Source: Escallonia rubra
Taxonomy: Eukaryota > Streptophyta > Magnoliopsida > Escalloniales > Escalloniaceae
Length of the DNA: 64,000 nt
Direction of reading: 5' to 3'
Assembly: GCA_033065855.1 (NCBI GenBank)
Contig: JAVXUO010002083.1
Location: forward strand, 372,001 to 436,000
Part shown: piece by piece, positions 40,601 to 47,863 of the stretch
How positions within the stretch are numbered: the first letter of the stretch is position 1
Layout: every line of letters begins with the position of its first letter
The notes under the pieces: model-generated
What the model was told of the DNA's origin: nothing
The model's input: only the letters and a program-made list of their open reading frames with translations
Databases searched by the model: none
Made by a program: the position numbers and the translations under genes

Positions 40601-42101
40601 ACAAGAATAGAACCCCTTGAACTTGAGTGCAGCACCAATTCCAAAAACCCCACGGGTTCGATTCAACGAAAGCATTTTTCTTGTGGGATTGTCACTCTCT
40701 TTAGACAGAAAAAATTGAGGGAACACTCGTGATGACTCGGGTTGACAGCAAAACCAATTCAAAGCTTTAGCACCAGGAGACACCGCAACCTGCAAATATC
40801 GATATTACAATTTGCATGATCCAGCACATCTTCTACACTCAATAAAAAATTTCAGCAATATTCATACAGAAAATTGACATATAAACGCATGATCAATTTC
40901 ACATTACTCTTTAGTCCAAATATACTGCACAATTCGATAATTAAAAATCTTTTGCAACTTCTACTTTGGCTAATGGCACTCCCAATGCAGTTAATTCGTG
41001 CACAATAGACAACCACATATAGCACCACAAGATATGCCAATAACCGAAACATGTATGCCGTTAGAGCTATCCTTTTGATATATATTTGTCTGTAATTGCG
41101 CATCGCAATTAAAACCTGAACATTGTGCATGCTAATGACCATTTACCACGTCCAATTCTGGTATCGAGAAGCGTGGAGAGTTCCCACACGCTTATACCCT
41201 CTGGGTCATCAATAAGCACGTATTGGTTACAATCGATAAGAACATGTCAGCAGAGCTGTCTTCAACTGACCCCACTTTGCCTGCAGTCAAAATCCGGTGG
41301 CGTGTTCTCATTGATTGCCACCATCACGTGCCATCGATGACGTGGCGGCCCGCACAAACACCCCTGCTTAAAAATTTATTGGAAAAGTACAAATCGTAAC
41401 TAAATAACTGCACCTGAAATCTGTACATTCCACTTGTGCAACAAAGAGGATTCAACTTCAAATCCTCAACCGCCTCCTTGATCTTGTCGAGTCCATGCTC
41501 GAGCGTCAATGCAGGCGGCAGCGTACGCGTAATGCAGGTAGCCAGCAGCAATTCAGCATCCTCAGCTTCCAAAATAACCGGAGTACTGTCCCTGTTGGGC
41601 AATGCGCCTCTAATAACCTAATAACAGCACCAAACAGGCAATGCTTAACTCAAATCCGCGGCAAGTAAAAAAAGTTTAGCACAATTAGCTACAGGTAATA
41701 ACAACCCAATATTATAGCACAATTTTGTTTAACCCATAACCTGCAAGTAGCGAAATTTGATAACTGTGCTCCATTTTTCAAAACTTACACTTCAATCTCG
41801 GCATTAAAGTAATTTTACGGCGACATTGTTTAGTATCACTTTTAGCGACACTTTATCAGCGGCAATACTTAACAAGCGACACTTGAACTAAAATCAGAGT
41901 TTATACATGAAAGGTTGAGTGGAATTAGCGACGCTTAGTTACCCCGTAATTGGCGGTTCGACGACGGCGGAGGAGCGCGAAATGCGGAGGAGGTGTGAGA
42001 GACAGACCGGGTGGAGTTCGGATTGTGATGGTCCTTCTACGGCGGAGGGGTGGGAATGGAGAGAGTGGTGTGGGGTGGGATGTTATTGGGTGAGCTTCCA
42101 T
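10670..42101 (-). CDS. PHYLLO: PHYLLO: fused MenF(remnant)-MenD-MenC-MenH protein of phylloquinone synthesis
   Basis: Twenty-seven exons with GT-AG junctions join in consistent phase to a 5103-nt CDS (1700 residues plus stop), close to the length I recall for Arabidopsis PHYLLO (about 1.7 kilo-residues). Exon limits in transcript order are: 42101-41943, 41617-41414, 40789-40572, 34653-34536, 34345-34229, 32677-32576, 31595-31527, 31392-31279, 31207-31013, 30692-30594, 28790-28224, 27312-27088, 25957-25658, 22953-22886, 21723-21565, 20049-19924, 19831-19700, 19559-19442, 17391-17236, 17081-16842, 16575-16408, 16153-16010, 15515-15054, 14545-14246, 14168-14011, 13902-13795, 10946-10670. Order: transit peptide, MenF N-terminal remnant, MenD, MenC, MenH. 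The fusion acts in the plastid and converts isochorismate through SEPHCHC and SHCHC to o-succinylbenzoate; a separate isochorismate synthase must feed it. No frameshift or stop is seen. The first two exons and the start are the least certain: another in-frame ATG lies at 42242. Confidence 0.93.
12068..12935. mobile_element. hAT-like non-autonomous element in PHYLLO intron 26
   Basis: Perfect terminal inverted repeat CTATGAAGCAC / GTGCTTCATAG, extending imperfectly inward through G/C-rich GGATACGG-type repeats. Both sides carry an identical 8-bp duplication, CACTTCAC (12060-12067 and 12936-12943). Eight-base duplications suggest the hAT superfamily, though the terminal sequence is not one I can name. 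The 868-bp interior includes an AT-rich half and a CTT-repeat/GC-rich half (12580-12790); no transposase is present. Confidence 0.8.
13136..13300 (-). mobile_element. Au-like SINE in PHYLLO intron 26
   Basis: Read on the minus strand: a tRNA-like head with an A-box-like TTGGCACAATGGTGAGG, a B-box-like GGTCACTGGCTCGAAATGC, then GGTAAGGCTGCATACATT-type body and an end CACTGGGCTGCCCTTCTT. This order matches the plant Au SINE consensus as I know it. Diverged, so old. Confidence 0.75.
17522..18679. mobile_element. hAT-type non-autonomous element in PHYLLO intron 18
   Basis: Inverted termini TAGACCTGGCAAA / TTTGCCAGGTCTA and a perfect 8-bp target duplication GTTGGGCC at 17514-17521 and 18680-18687, a textbook hAT insertion. 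Both ends continue into a GGGTACGGGT-type subterminal repeat. The middle (18120-18290) contains a tandem repeat of a GATCTGGTCGGCGACGG-like unit. No transposase. It lies between PHYLLO exons 19 and 18. Confidence 0.9.
18690..18870 (+). repeat. tRNA-like SINE-type repeat next to the hAT insertion
   Basis: The segment GGTATTAGAGCTCTGG followed by GGTCTTGGTTTGATTC resembles an initiator-tRNA-derived head with a B-box, then a GGGGGAGTGTTAAAGAATGAG tail. The stretch ATACATTGTTGGGC at the tail resembles the ATACATCGTTGGGC sequence split by the hAT insertion, suggesting a partial tandem copy. SINE is the best guess; a fragment of a retrotransposon primer-binding region is the alternative. Confidence 0.35.
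20908..21060 (+). mobile_element. Au-like SINE in PHYLLO intron 15
   Basis: The head CTTGCCACAACATTTTGACC, the B-box-like GGTAACGGGTTCAGAAC, the body GGGGGTAAAGCTGAATACATC and the end GCCTTGCGCACTGGGGACG followed by a T run reproduce the Au SINE layout on the plus strand, opposite to the gene. Diverged copy. Confidence 0.75.
22446..22735. repeat. Tandem duplication in PHYLLO intron 14
   Basis: Two diverged copies with a period of about 168 bp: CACATAAATACAAATTTAT at 22448 and CACATAAATACAAATCTAT at 22616, both followed by CATGAAACAATCTC and AAGACTTGAGAAC. The second copy stops after about 120 bases. Confidence 0.75.
23085..23590. repeat. Imperfect tandem duplication in PHYLLO intron 13
   Basis: Two related blocks of roughly 220-250 bp. 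Shared words in order are TATGGCA-CTGC-GTGCA, TTAGGATCCG-TATTA, GTCATG-GGTT, CATATG/TATATG-TTTTTCCT and TATACGATTGTATGGCCTTGAG versus TACCATTGTATAACCTTAAG. Boundaries are approximate. Confidence 0.6.
24190..25440. other. Middle of PHYLLO intron 13, nothing recognised
   Basis: Long intronic stretch without coding similarity, terminal repeats or a SINE that I can recognise. Open frames are short and low in complexity. Confidence 0.4.
27675..27790 (-). mobile_element. Truncated Au-like SINE in PHYLLO intron 11
   Basis: On the minus strand a B-box-like ATCACGGGTTTGAAATGC, GGAATAGCCTCTCC, AAGGCTGCGTACATTTAGCC and GCGGCTGCCC at the end follow the Au SINE order, but the head is missing and the tail is shortened. 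Confidence 0.6.
29640..29740 (-). repeat. Possible SINE tail fragment in PHYLLO intron 10
   Basis: The minus strand reads GGTGCACGAGGCTTCCCATG then GGGGGTCTTGGGAGGATACA, reminiscent of the 3' body of tRNA-derived plant SINEs. No head is seen. The adjoining 29740-30190 block is GC-richer than the intron around it but shows no recognisable gene. Confidence 0.35.
35085..39339 (-). mobile_element. Degenerate L1-type LINE in PHYLLO intron 3
   Basis: Reading leftwards, fragments in several frames follow L1 order. [20 protein letters not shown] (37801-37862) is the segment between endonuclease and reverse transcriptase. [18 protein letters not shown] (36540-36605) is the RGLRQGDPLSP box. VDDAIVFLG (about 36405-36435) stands for the YADD box, with Ala changed to Val. 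[20 protein letters not shown] (36110-36170) is the post-RT motif. The 3' end near 35085-35150 is an A-rich (AAAAT)n tail. Many stops and shifts; old and inactive. It lies in the same orientation as PHYLLO and accounts for most of the 5.9-kb intron. Its 5' end is interrupted by the hAT MITE at 39340 and may extend to about 40070. Confidence 0.75.
39340..39945. mobile_element. hAT-type MITE inside the intronic LINE
   Basis: Ends TAGGGCTGCAA and TTGCACCCCTG, matching the TAGGG(G/C)TGCAA termini of plant hAT MITEs. The presumed 8-bp duplications GTCGCTAG (39332-39339) and GTCACCAA (39946-39953) differ at three sites, all transitions, so the insertion is old. Subterminal AACCCAACCC repeats and a central GCC-rich block (39530-39740). 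No transposase. Confidence 0.7.
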
Positions 42102-42340
42102 GGTTGTGTTGGTGAGAAGGTTGGGGTCTGGGTCATGAAAGGGGTTAGGGATAAGGGCTTTGGTAGTTATGGAAGTTTGGGAGGAGTTTTTGCTGTGTGC
42201 ATGGCAGTGGATAAGATAGGTTTGGACTTTATTTACACTCATACCCCTCTACTTCTAAAAGCTACAACCAATATAAAAAAAATGAGAAGGGGTGGTAGTA
42301 TGACCGATCCTAATTTCAATCTTTTTACCAACTAGAAAAA

Positions 42341-42350
42341 TATATATATA
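42341..42350 (-). promoter_or_regulatory. Candidate PHYLLO TATA box
   Basis: TATATATATA on the minus strand, 240 bases upstream of the preferred PHYLLO start and 99 bases upstream of the alternative in-frame ATG at 42242. The position suits a start of transcription near 42310. If that is so, the 42242 ATG would be the first in the mRNA, which makes the true translation start uncertain. Confidence 0.4.
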
Positions 42351-42654
42351 GGAGAGGATTAGTATTACTTATTTTGTTGGACATTTCGCCATTACCCCGT
42401 AAACGTGTGTGTTCTTCAATTTGGTTCATGGGTTTGGATTCAATTAGTGTAATTGTGTGACTTGAAAGGGTTTAGGGCATTAATGTATAGTTTGTAATGA
42501 GATTTAGTGGTTAAAGTGTATAAAAGTGAGAAATTTAGCTGTGATTGAAGAAGAAATGTACCCAGGTGTGTGTGACAGCTGAAGGAGGAAGAAGATGAGT
42601 GTGTGTGGTCAAGGTGTGTTAGTGTGTGTAATGATCTGAATCGTAACATGTAAT

Positions 42655-43790
42655 TGTCGCTAAAGATGAAAAGTCATGAAGCAGTTTCTTATCCTATTTT
42701 TTTAAAAAAAGTTAGGGTCAGATTTAGCCAAACTGTAAAAAATAGACCCCAGTTATTTTTAAGAGATTTAAATTGTGGAAACATTTCAGATTTTCCAAGG
42801 TCGGGAAGAGGGTTAATGAATCCTGTGATTTTGAAACTTTACAGTGAAACTTAAAATACCAAACTAGCGCGGTTTTCCACAAAAATTTTATGACGATCCT
42901 AGGATGCTGAGAAGTTCCATTTTTCAAAATTTTCAGGTCATTTCAAAGTCGTTAGCTATTTTTGGCCGAACGGACTTTTTAGCGCTCAGTCTGGACACCG
43001 ATTCAGAATTTTTGGGCAAAATTTTTTTGAAATTCTCTTTTAACTCAAAAATGACTTCGACACCCTTAAAATAGCATTTTAAAGTGGTTTTGAGATTTTT
43101 CTAGTGCAAGGAACCCTCAGGGGACATTTTGGTAAATTACCGCCCGGAGAGGGGTATTTTGGTAATTTTCTCGGTAAATTTTTCAAAGGACTTATTAGTC
43201 CGGGGAAGGTTGTAAAACGCCTGAAAGGTTGTTTTGAAGCAGATTTGGGGTGTGGGGATGGTAGTGAACCCTCAGGGGGCATTTTGGTAATTTGTCGCCT
43301 AGAGGGAGGTGTTTTGGTAATTTTTCCTTTAATTTTTTTTAGGGACGATTTGGGCTATAAATGATGTACTTCATCTAAAAAGTAGTTTCAAAGCAGATTT
43401 GGGGTGTTGGTGGTGTAGCTGCCATTAGGGGGTATTTTGGTAATTTCCCATGTTGACGCCAAATTTTGGGGAACGCGCGTTAATCAGCGTCTAGAGTGGT
43501 GGGAAGTGAGGAATGGTGTTAATACGTTAAATAATGGGATTGGTTATTGGGGAGGCGTCGATAAGGCTGGGTTAATGATCTGGTTATCGGATCGGATTAA
43601 CAAGTTGTCGTAAGACGCTATGAACGGTTAAGTGAGAAGGGGTAGAATAAGGAATGCGTATATGTTGAATGATGACTAACGAGCAGGGTATGATTTGACT
43701 AGGTGATGCCGCTCATTGTGATCAGAGGTTACGAGTTGCTTCGGCTGTAAGCCAATGAGGTTCTATTATGATAATTCATTCTTTCAATTA
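42655..43790. repeat. Degenerate tandem block with ATTTTGGTAATTT repeats
   Basis: Within 43105-43440 a unit of about 155 bp recurs. Copies begin GAACCCTCAGGGGACATTTTGG (43111) and GAACCCTCAGGGGGCATTTTGG (43266); a third is partial near 43415. CAGATTTGGGGTGT recurs at the unit ends. This looks like the interior of a decayed LTR, but no LTR boundaries can be fixed. No gene. Confidence 0.5.
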
Positions 43791-44400
43791 GCATACCATG
43801 TTGATGACATTTATGCTGGACTCTTGCTGTTATGAGTTGACACGGTAGTCATTGTGACCGGTATACGTATATTTGAATTGTGTTGTTGAGGACTTAGGGT
43901 AGAATAATTCCCTTAGTCCGCGTTGTTGATAGAATTTAATGAGGATGATGCGTGTCCTAGTATGATATGATTCAACTCGATTAGCATACCTGATGTTGGG
44001 GGTGATATTGTGTAGGGGTTGTTGTGAGATGTCGGCAATTATTGATAGCCGACATCTCTTCTCTTTAAGAACACCATTGAGGACTTGTGGCAAACTTCTC
44101 CCGAGTTTGCCCTATTGTTGATGATGATGTTGTAGAGATCATTACGTTGTTATTATGAAATGTTGGCACTTATTGATAACCGACATTTCTCTTATGTAAG
44201 AATGTTGTTGAGGGCTTGTGGCATACTTCTCCTGAGTCTGCCATGTTGATGATGTTACGTTGAACTCTTGTTCATAGGTTGGAACACCGATTGATCTTTT
44301 AATCCGGTATTCCTTGTTGAGTTGTGTTGTTGAGGACATAAGGTGGAATAATTTTCCCTTAGTCCGCCACGTTGATGAAGCACCGTTGTTTAGCTGTAAC
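43790..44400. repeat. Array of about four hairpin-bearing tandem modules
   Basis: Modules of about 110-190 bp, each with a hairpin followed by TTGTTGAGGACTT or similar, a second inverted segment, and GTTGATGATG. Clearest stems are GAGATGTCGGC...GCCGACATCTC (44031-44063, perfect 11 bp), GAAATGTTGG...CCGACATTTC (44157-44189) and GGCAAACT...AGTTTGCC (44090-44112). Modules at about 43840-43945 and 44270-44390 share the pattern AGAATAATTCCCTTAGTCCGC. It has no coding capacity. It is probably part of a decayed retrotransposon LTR, but it is more structured than its surroundings. Confidence 0.55.
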
Positions 44401-44512
44401 GCGGTTAGGGATAAACACTCGTGGTGAGTCCCCTCTTGTTGACAATGTCTCTCTTAAACTACTTGAGACTGAGATGAATACCCCATGTAATGGGACATCA
44501 ATAAGTTGAATA

Positions 44513-44610
44513 CCAGTGAAAGTGGAGTAACTGGTGACCAGTGAAAATAAAGTAACTGGTGACCAGTGAAAATAAAGTAACTGGTAATCAGTGAAAAATT
44601 AAGTAACTGG
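44513..44610. repeat. Short tandem repeat, about 29-bp unit
   Basis: Four consecutive diverged copies of AGTGAAAATAAAGTAACTGG plus a short spacer (GTGACC or GTAATC). Confidence 0.75.
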
Positions 44611-44699
44611 CAAGGAGAATATAGCGTGCTAGAGTTTGTCAGTCGAGTCAAGTCAAGTCTGCATTTGCAATTGATTTTAATTGATGTTGTTTATTTTTA

Positions 44700-45840
44700 C
44701 TACTTTGTATGTTTCCTATGATTAGTGTTTTCTTTATTGTTTTCTTTTGCATTACACTTGCATAGTCATTGTCAGTCGTATCCCTGTCCAAGTTGAAATG
44801 ATGATGCTCTGTTGGGCCTTAAAGCCGCTCAGTTTGACGAAAGAAAGTATTGTTTGACAATTATGCTGATGTCAAAAATTTATTGGAACTCTTGATTCAT
44901 TGTTATCGTTGAGATGATTATTATTCATCTGAGTCTCTAGAATCACTTGTACGCGATACTCCTCGTGTTGTCTTTACTGGGCGATTTGCGTTCATTCCTT
45001 ATGTTGTATTGTGCAGGTTATAAGGTTGATCATGGAAAACCCTCTAGAAAATGGAAGATAAACAAGCTAGAAAAGTTGAGCAAATGGATAAGTTGTGTGA
45101 GGTAAGACAAGCTAGAAATGGTGAGATATAGATTGAGCTGCTAGATAAGCTGATAAGGGTCCTACGACTACACTCATATATTAGGTTGTAAACATTCATG
45201 TTGTTTAGAGACCTAAAAGTCTTCCGCTACAGTACGATGTATGTTTGTAAGGAAATTTTTTGTAAGGACGCATTTTAGAGCGTCTATTAATGATGTATGA
45301 GTATGAGGATGTAGTTGCTCTATATTCTACACAGGGTTTTGAAGGTGATTATGATCGATAACTCAACCCGATGATGTCACTAGGTTTGAGGGTGTCGCAT
45401 CCAGCTTCATGATCGTTGGCCATAGGCTGAGCCCAAGAGAAATTAGAGCCATATTGATCCAGTAAATAGGCCTACGAATGCTTAAAACTCTTGGGCCAAA
45501 GGGGAGGATCAGTCTAGGCTTCATTTGGTGAGGCTAGTACCAAAGGTGAATTGGGTCGTTCACCAAAAGAGTCTACAAAGAAGTCCATTAAGTTAGTCGG
45601 GGGGGGGGGAGGCCAAGAGAGAGTGAGTCCAAACAATTTTGATTTTGGCCCAAAAATGTACTCAGTTCACATTTCACCGGGGTTTGTTAAGTTAGCCTTA
45701 TCCTTGTCATCTTTTGAACCTGATAAGATAGAGCGCATGGCCCGAGAGGCCATGTCACAAAGGCCTTCCACGCGGCAAATAAGGACCTATCAGCTCGACA
45801 TGCTTGAGGACACGTGGCCATAGTAATCAACTCTTGGGGA
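44700..45840. other. Degenerate repeat DNA, no intact gene
   Basis: The plus-strand frame at 45551-45823 starts with a poly-G tract (45601-45609) and has no family I recognise. The text around 45030-45330 looks like a broken retrotransposon leader or gag start but is too decayed to call. Confidence 0.35.
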
Positions 45841-46960
45841 ATCATGCTGGAAGCCTCACCAGTCGTCGGCAAAACCTACAATTTTGACGACGACGAAGAA
45901 AAATCACCGGGATCATCATCTAAGGAGTAAAAAGACTCATGCGACCATACCTCAGTTGCAACATAAGATTCCAACGACATATCAGTCACCTGCGAAGAAC
46001 AATGCCTCTATTCAAAGTTGTTAGCAGAGGCCATAGAACAAACATCACCATGATCAACATTATGATCAACAGCCACCATACCCTCCAATTTAATTCATAT
46101 GTGACTACTGGCATTCCAACCGAAATTAGCAAAAGCTCGCAAACCACGCATATACAAGGGAAGGTTGTGCTGAATATATAAAAGATTGTTCCCAGGCAAT
46201 GAATATATATTCAAAACTATTTCCACCTTATTCCTTGCATGTATAATTGAGGAGCTGCACAAACTGTTAACATGCCCGATTACCTCCACAGTGGTAACAA
46301 ACCCGAAATTTTTTCTCGTAAGTAGCCCAATCCCAGGTGCCTTCCTCTGCTACTGTGGGTACAGACACGCCGGTGACCAGTTGTTCTTCAACAAATATTT
46401 TAACAAAAATCTAGAGATAATCCTTACGATGTTGTCTGGTATCCATCAATCGAAAGCGAAGACTTCAACTGGAACATCATTCAACATAACCCACAGATTA
46501 ACATTGTTAAATTTGATCCTAGGTAGACATTTTGATCCTAGGTAAACATTGAAAAGGCTGCCAACGGATTAAGCTCAAAAGAGCGCCTTGAATATTTCAA
46601 GTTCCCTCTCTGCTAAGAGACACTCTAAATCGATAGGATCTGAAAAATGAAAAGTGAAGTAGTCACTACAAGCTCAACCTCTATCGTTCCTAGTAACTGT
46701 CAATATTGATTCACAGAGTGTTGAACGAGAGAAAGAGGGGGAGAAAACCCGGTGGTCCATGAATTTCCCTAGCAAAGTATTGTTCCATTTACACCGTTGA
46801 GCATCAAATTGTGCTTGATCAACCAAAACAAAATTTCCATAGTGCCCTAAAATCGGGGCATCAGCTCGATTGGAAGAAGAAATACTTGAGATCGACATCA
46901 CTGACCTTCTCCTTAGGAGTTCCTGACATTGTTAATTATGAAAGAGTTGACTCTAATTGA
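45840..46960 (-). pseudogene. L1-ORF1-like (DUF4283/zinc-knuckle) relic
   Basis: On the minus strand, from an ATG near 46901, the broken frames read LLGKFMDHRVFS, YFTFHFSDPIDLECLLAERE, then LWVMLNDVPVEVFAFD and, in another frame, a CYHCGGN-RAC zinc-knuckle-like piece. This order resembles the DUF4283 plus zinc-knuckle proteins encoded by ORF1 of plant L1 elements. Several stops interrupt it. Its orientation is opposite to the LINE at 47383, so it is not that element's ORF1. Confidence 0.4.
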
Positions 46961-46961
46961 T

Positions 46962-47367
46962 GCATTTTTTTATCGCAAAACTTACAAAAGGTCAATAAAG
47001 ATTGAGTTAAATGAGTGATGTTAGTGGGATACTTACATTCATCACGATTGAGACTTCTGTTTATAACATCGCTTGTAGGTTTAAAAAATTAGACTTACCA
47101 TAGTTTATTGTTGTCTTGCATCCCGCCCATTCCAGTTAAGACTATGTCACTTACGCTGACAAAAAAATAATGTAGCATACATGAAGTCTTTTCTACGCTT
47201 TCAATTAAAACCTCTACCAATTGCTTTCAAGTTTCTCTACAATGACTTAACAATGGTCAATAAAGCAATTTTGCCTAAAACACTTATATGCGCAACTTGC
47301 CCACAACCCTTTAATCTGTTGCACCCACGTCGTACAAACTCTCACACCTCTCCCTGAACACTCTCTC
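46962..47367. other. Spacer before the LINE insertion, no gene seen
   Basis: AT-rich DNA with no recognisable coding or repeat structure. It ends at the 5' copy of the LINE target-site duplication (AATCTCTTATTCCTA, 47368-47382). Confidence 0.4.
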
Positions 47368-47461
47368 AATCTCTTATTCCTAGTTTTTCCCTTTCTTCCC
47401 ACAATTCAAAGCCATCACCAATCAAAACACCCTCATCTCCTATCCTAGCCCCCACATCCCT

Positions 47462-47863
47462 ATGCACGTAACCACCATTCTGAACACCACTCAAAACTCA
47501 CCCAGCACTCAACCAAAAAGAAAGAACCTTTTTGACCAACCACTACAAACAAAAAGACTCAAACTAGACAAAACAAACCAAACCTCAGCTTACCAAAACC
47601 AAACTAAAGACCAAGCATCTCCCCCAACTATTTCGGTCCTCATCCAACCAACCACCTTTTCTCCCAAAACACAAATTACACGAGGTGCAAAGCTGAAAAA
47701 TCTGAAGCATTTGGCAAGAAGTGTTAAGCACCCTTCTGAACTTAGCTCCCAGCTCTCTATCCCATTAACCACAATCTCTTCCACACCCCCCAATCTCCTC
47801 TCTCAACGGATCAAATGCAACACAGAGGTGACAAGCCTTGGCTTGATCACCCACCCGCCATGA
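47462..47863 (+). pseudogene. C-terminal remnant of LINE ORF1
   Basis: A 133-residue frame rich in Ser, Thr, Pro, Asn, Gln and Lys with no folded domain, ending 49 bases into ORF2. In plant L1 elements this position holds the disordered tail of ORF1 (DUF4283/zinc knuckle protein); the folded part is lost to 5' truncation. Assignment is by position and composition only. Confidence 0.5.

Larger units (their letters stand above)
31527..42101 (-). other. PHYLLO module 1: transit peptide and truncated MenF (exons 1-7, residues 1-329)
   Basis: Residues 1-53 (exon 1) are rich in Ser, Thr, Pro and Arg with almost no acidic residues, as expected of a chloroplast transit peptide; the ATG at 42101 sits in a strong context (AACCATGG). 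Exons 2-7 carry the N-terminal isochorismate-synthase-like part, with [16 protein letters not shown], the RGVFGIG region in exon 3 and ATLAWNESS in exon 5. The C-terminal chorismate-binding catalytic part of MenF is absent: exon 8 passes directly into MenD. This agrees with the known plant situation, in which isochorismate synthase activity comes from separate ICS genes, so this module is probably non-catalytic. Intron 3 (34654-40571) is 5.9 kb and full of transposons. Confidence 0.85.

Noticed and set aside
44513-44610. Repeat array that could be mistaken for a CRISPR
   Set aside because: Repeats are diverged, the spacers are 5-6 bases and almost identical, and the genome is a plant's.
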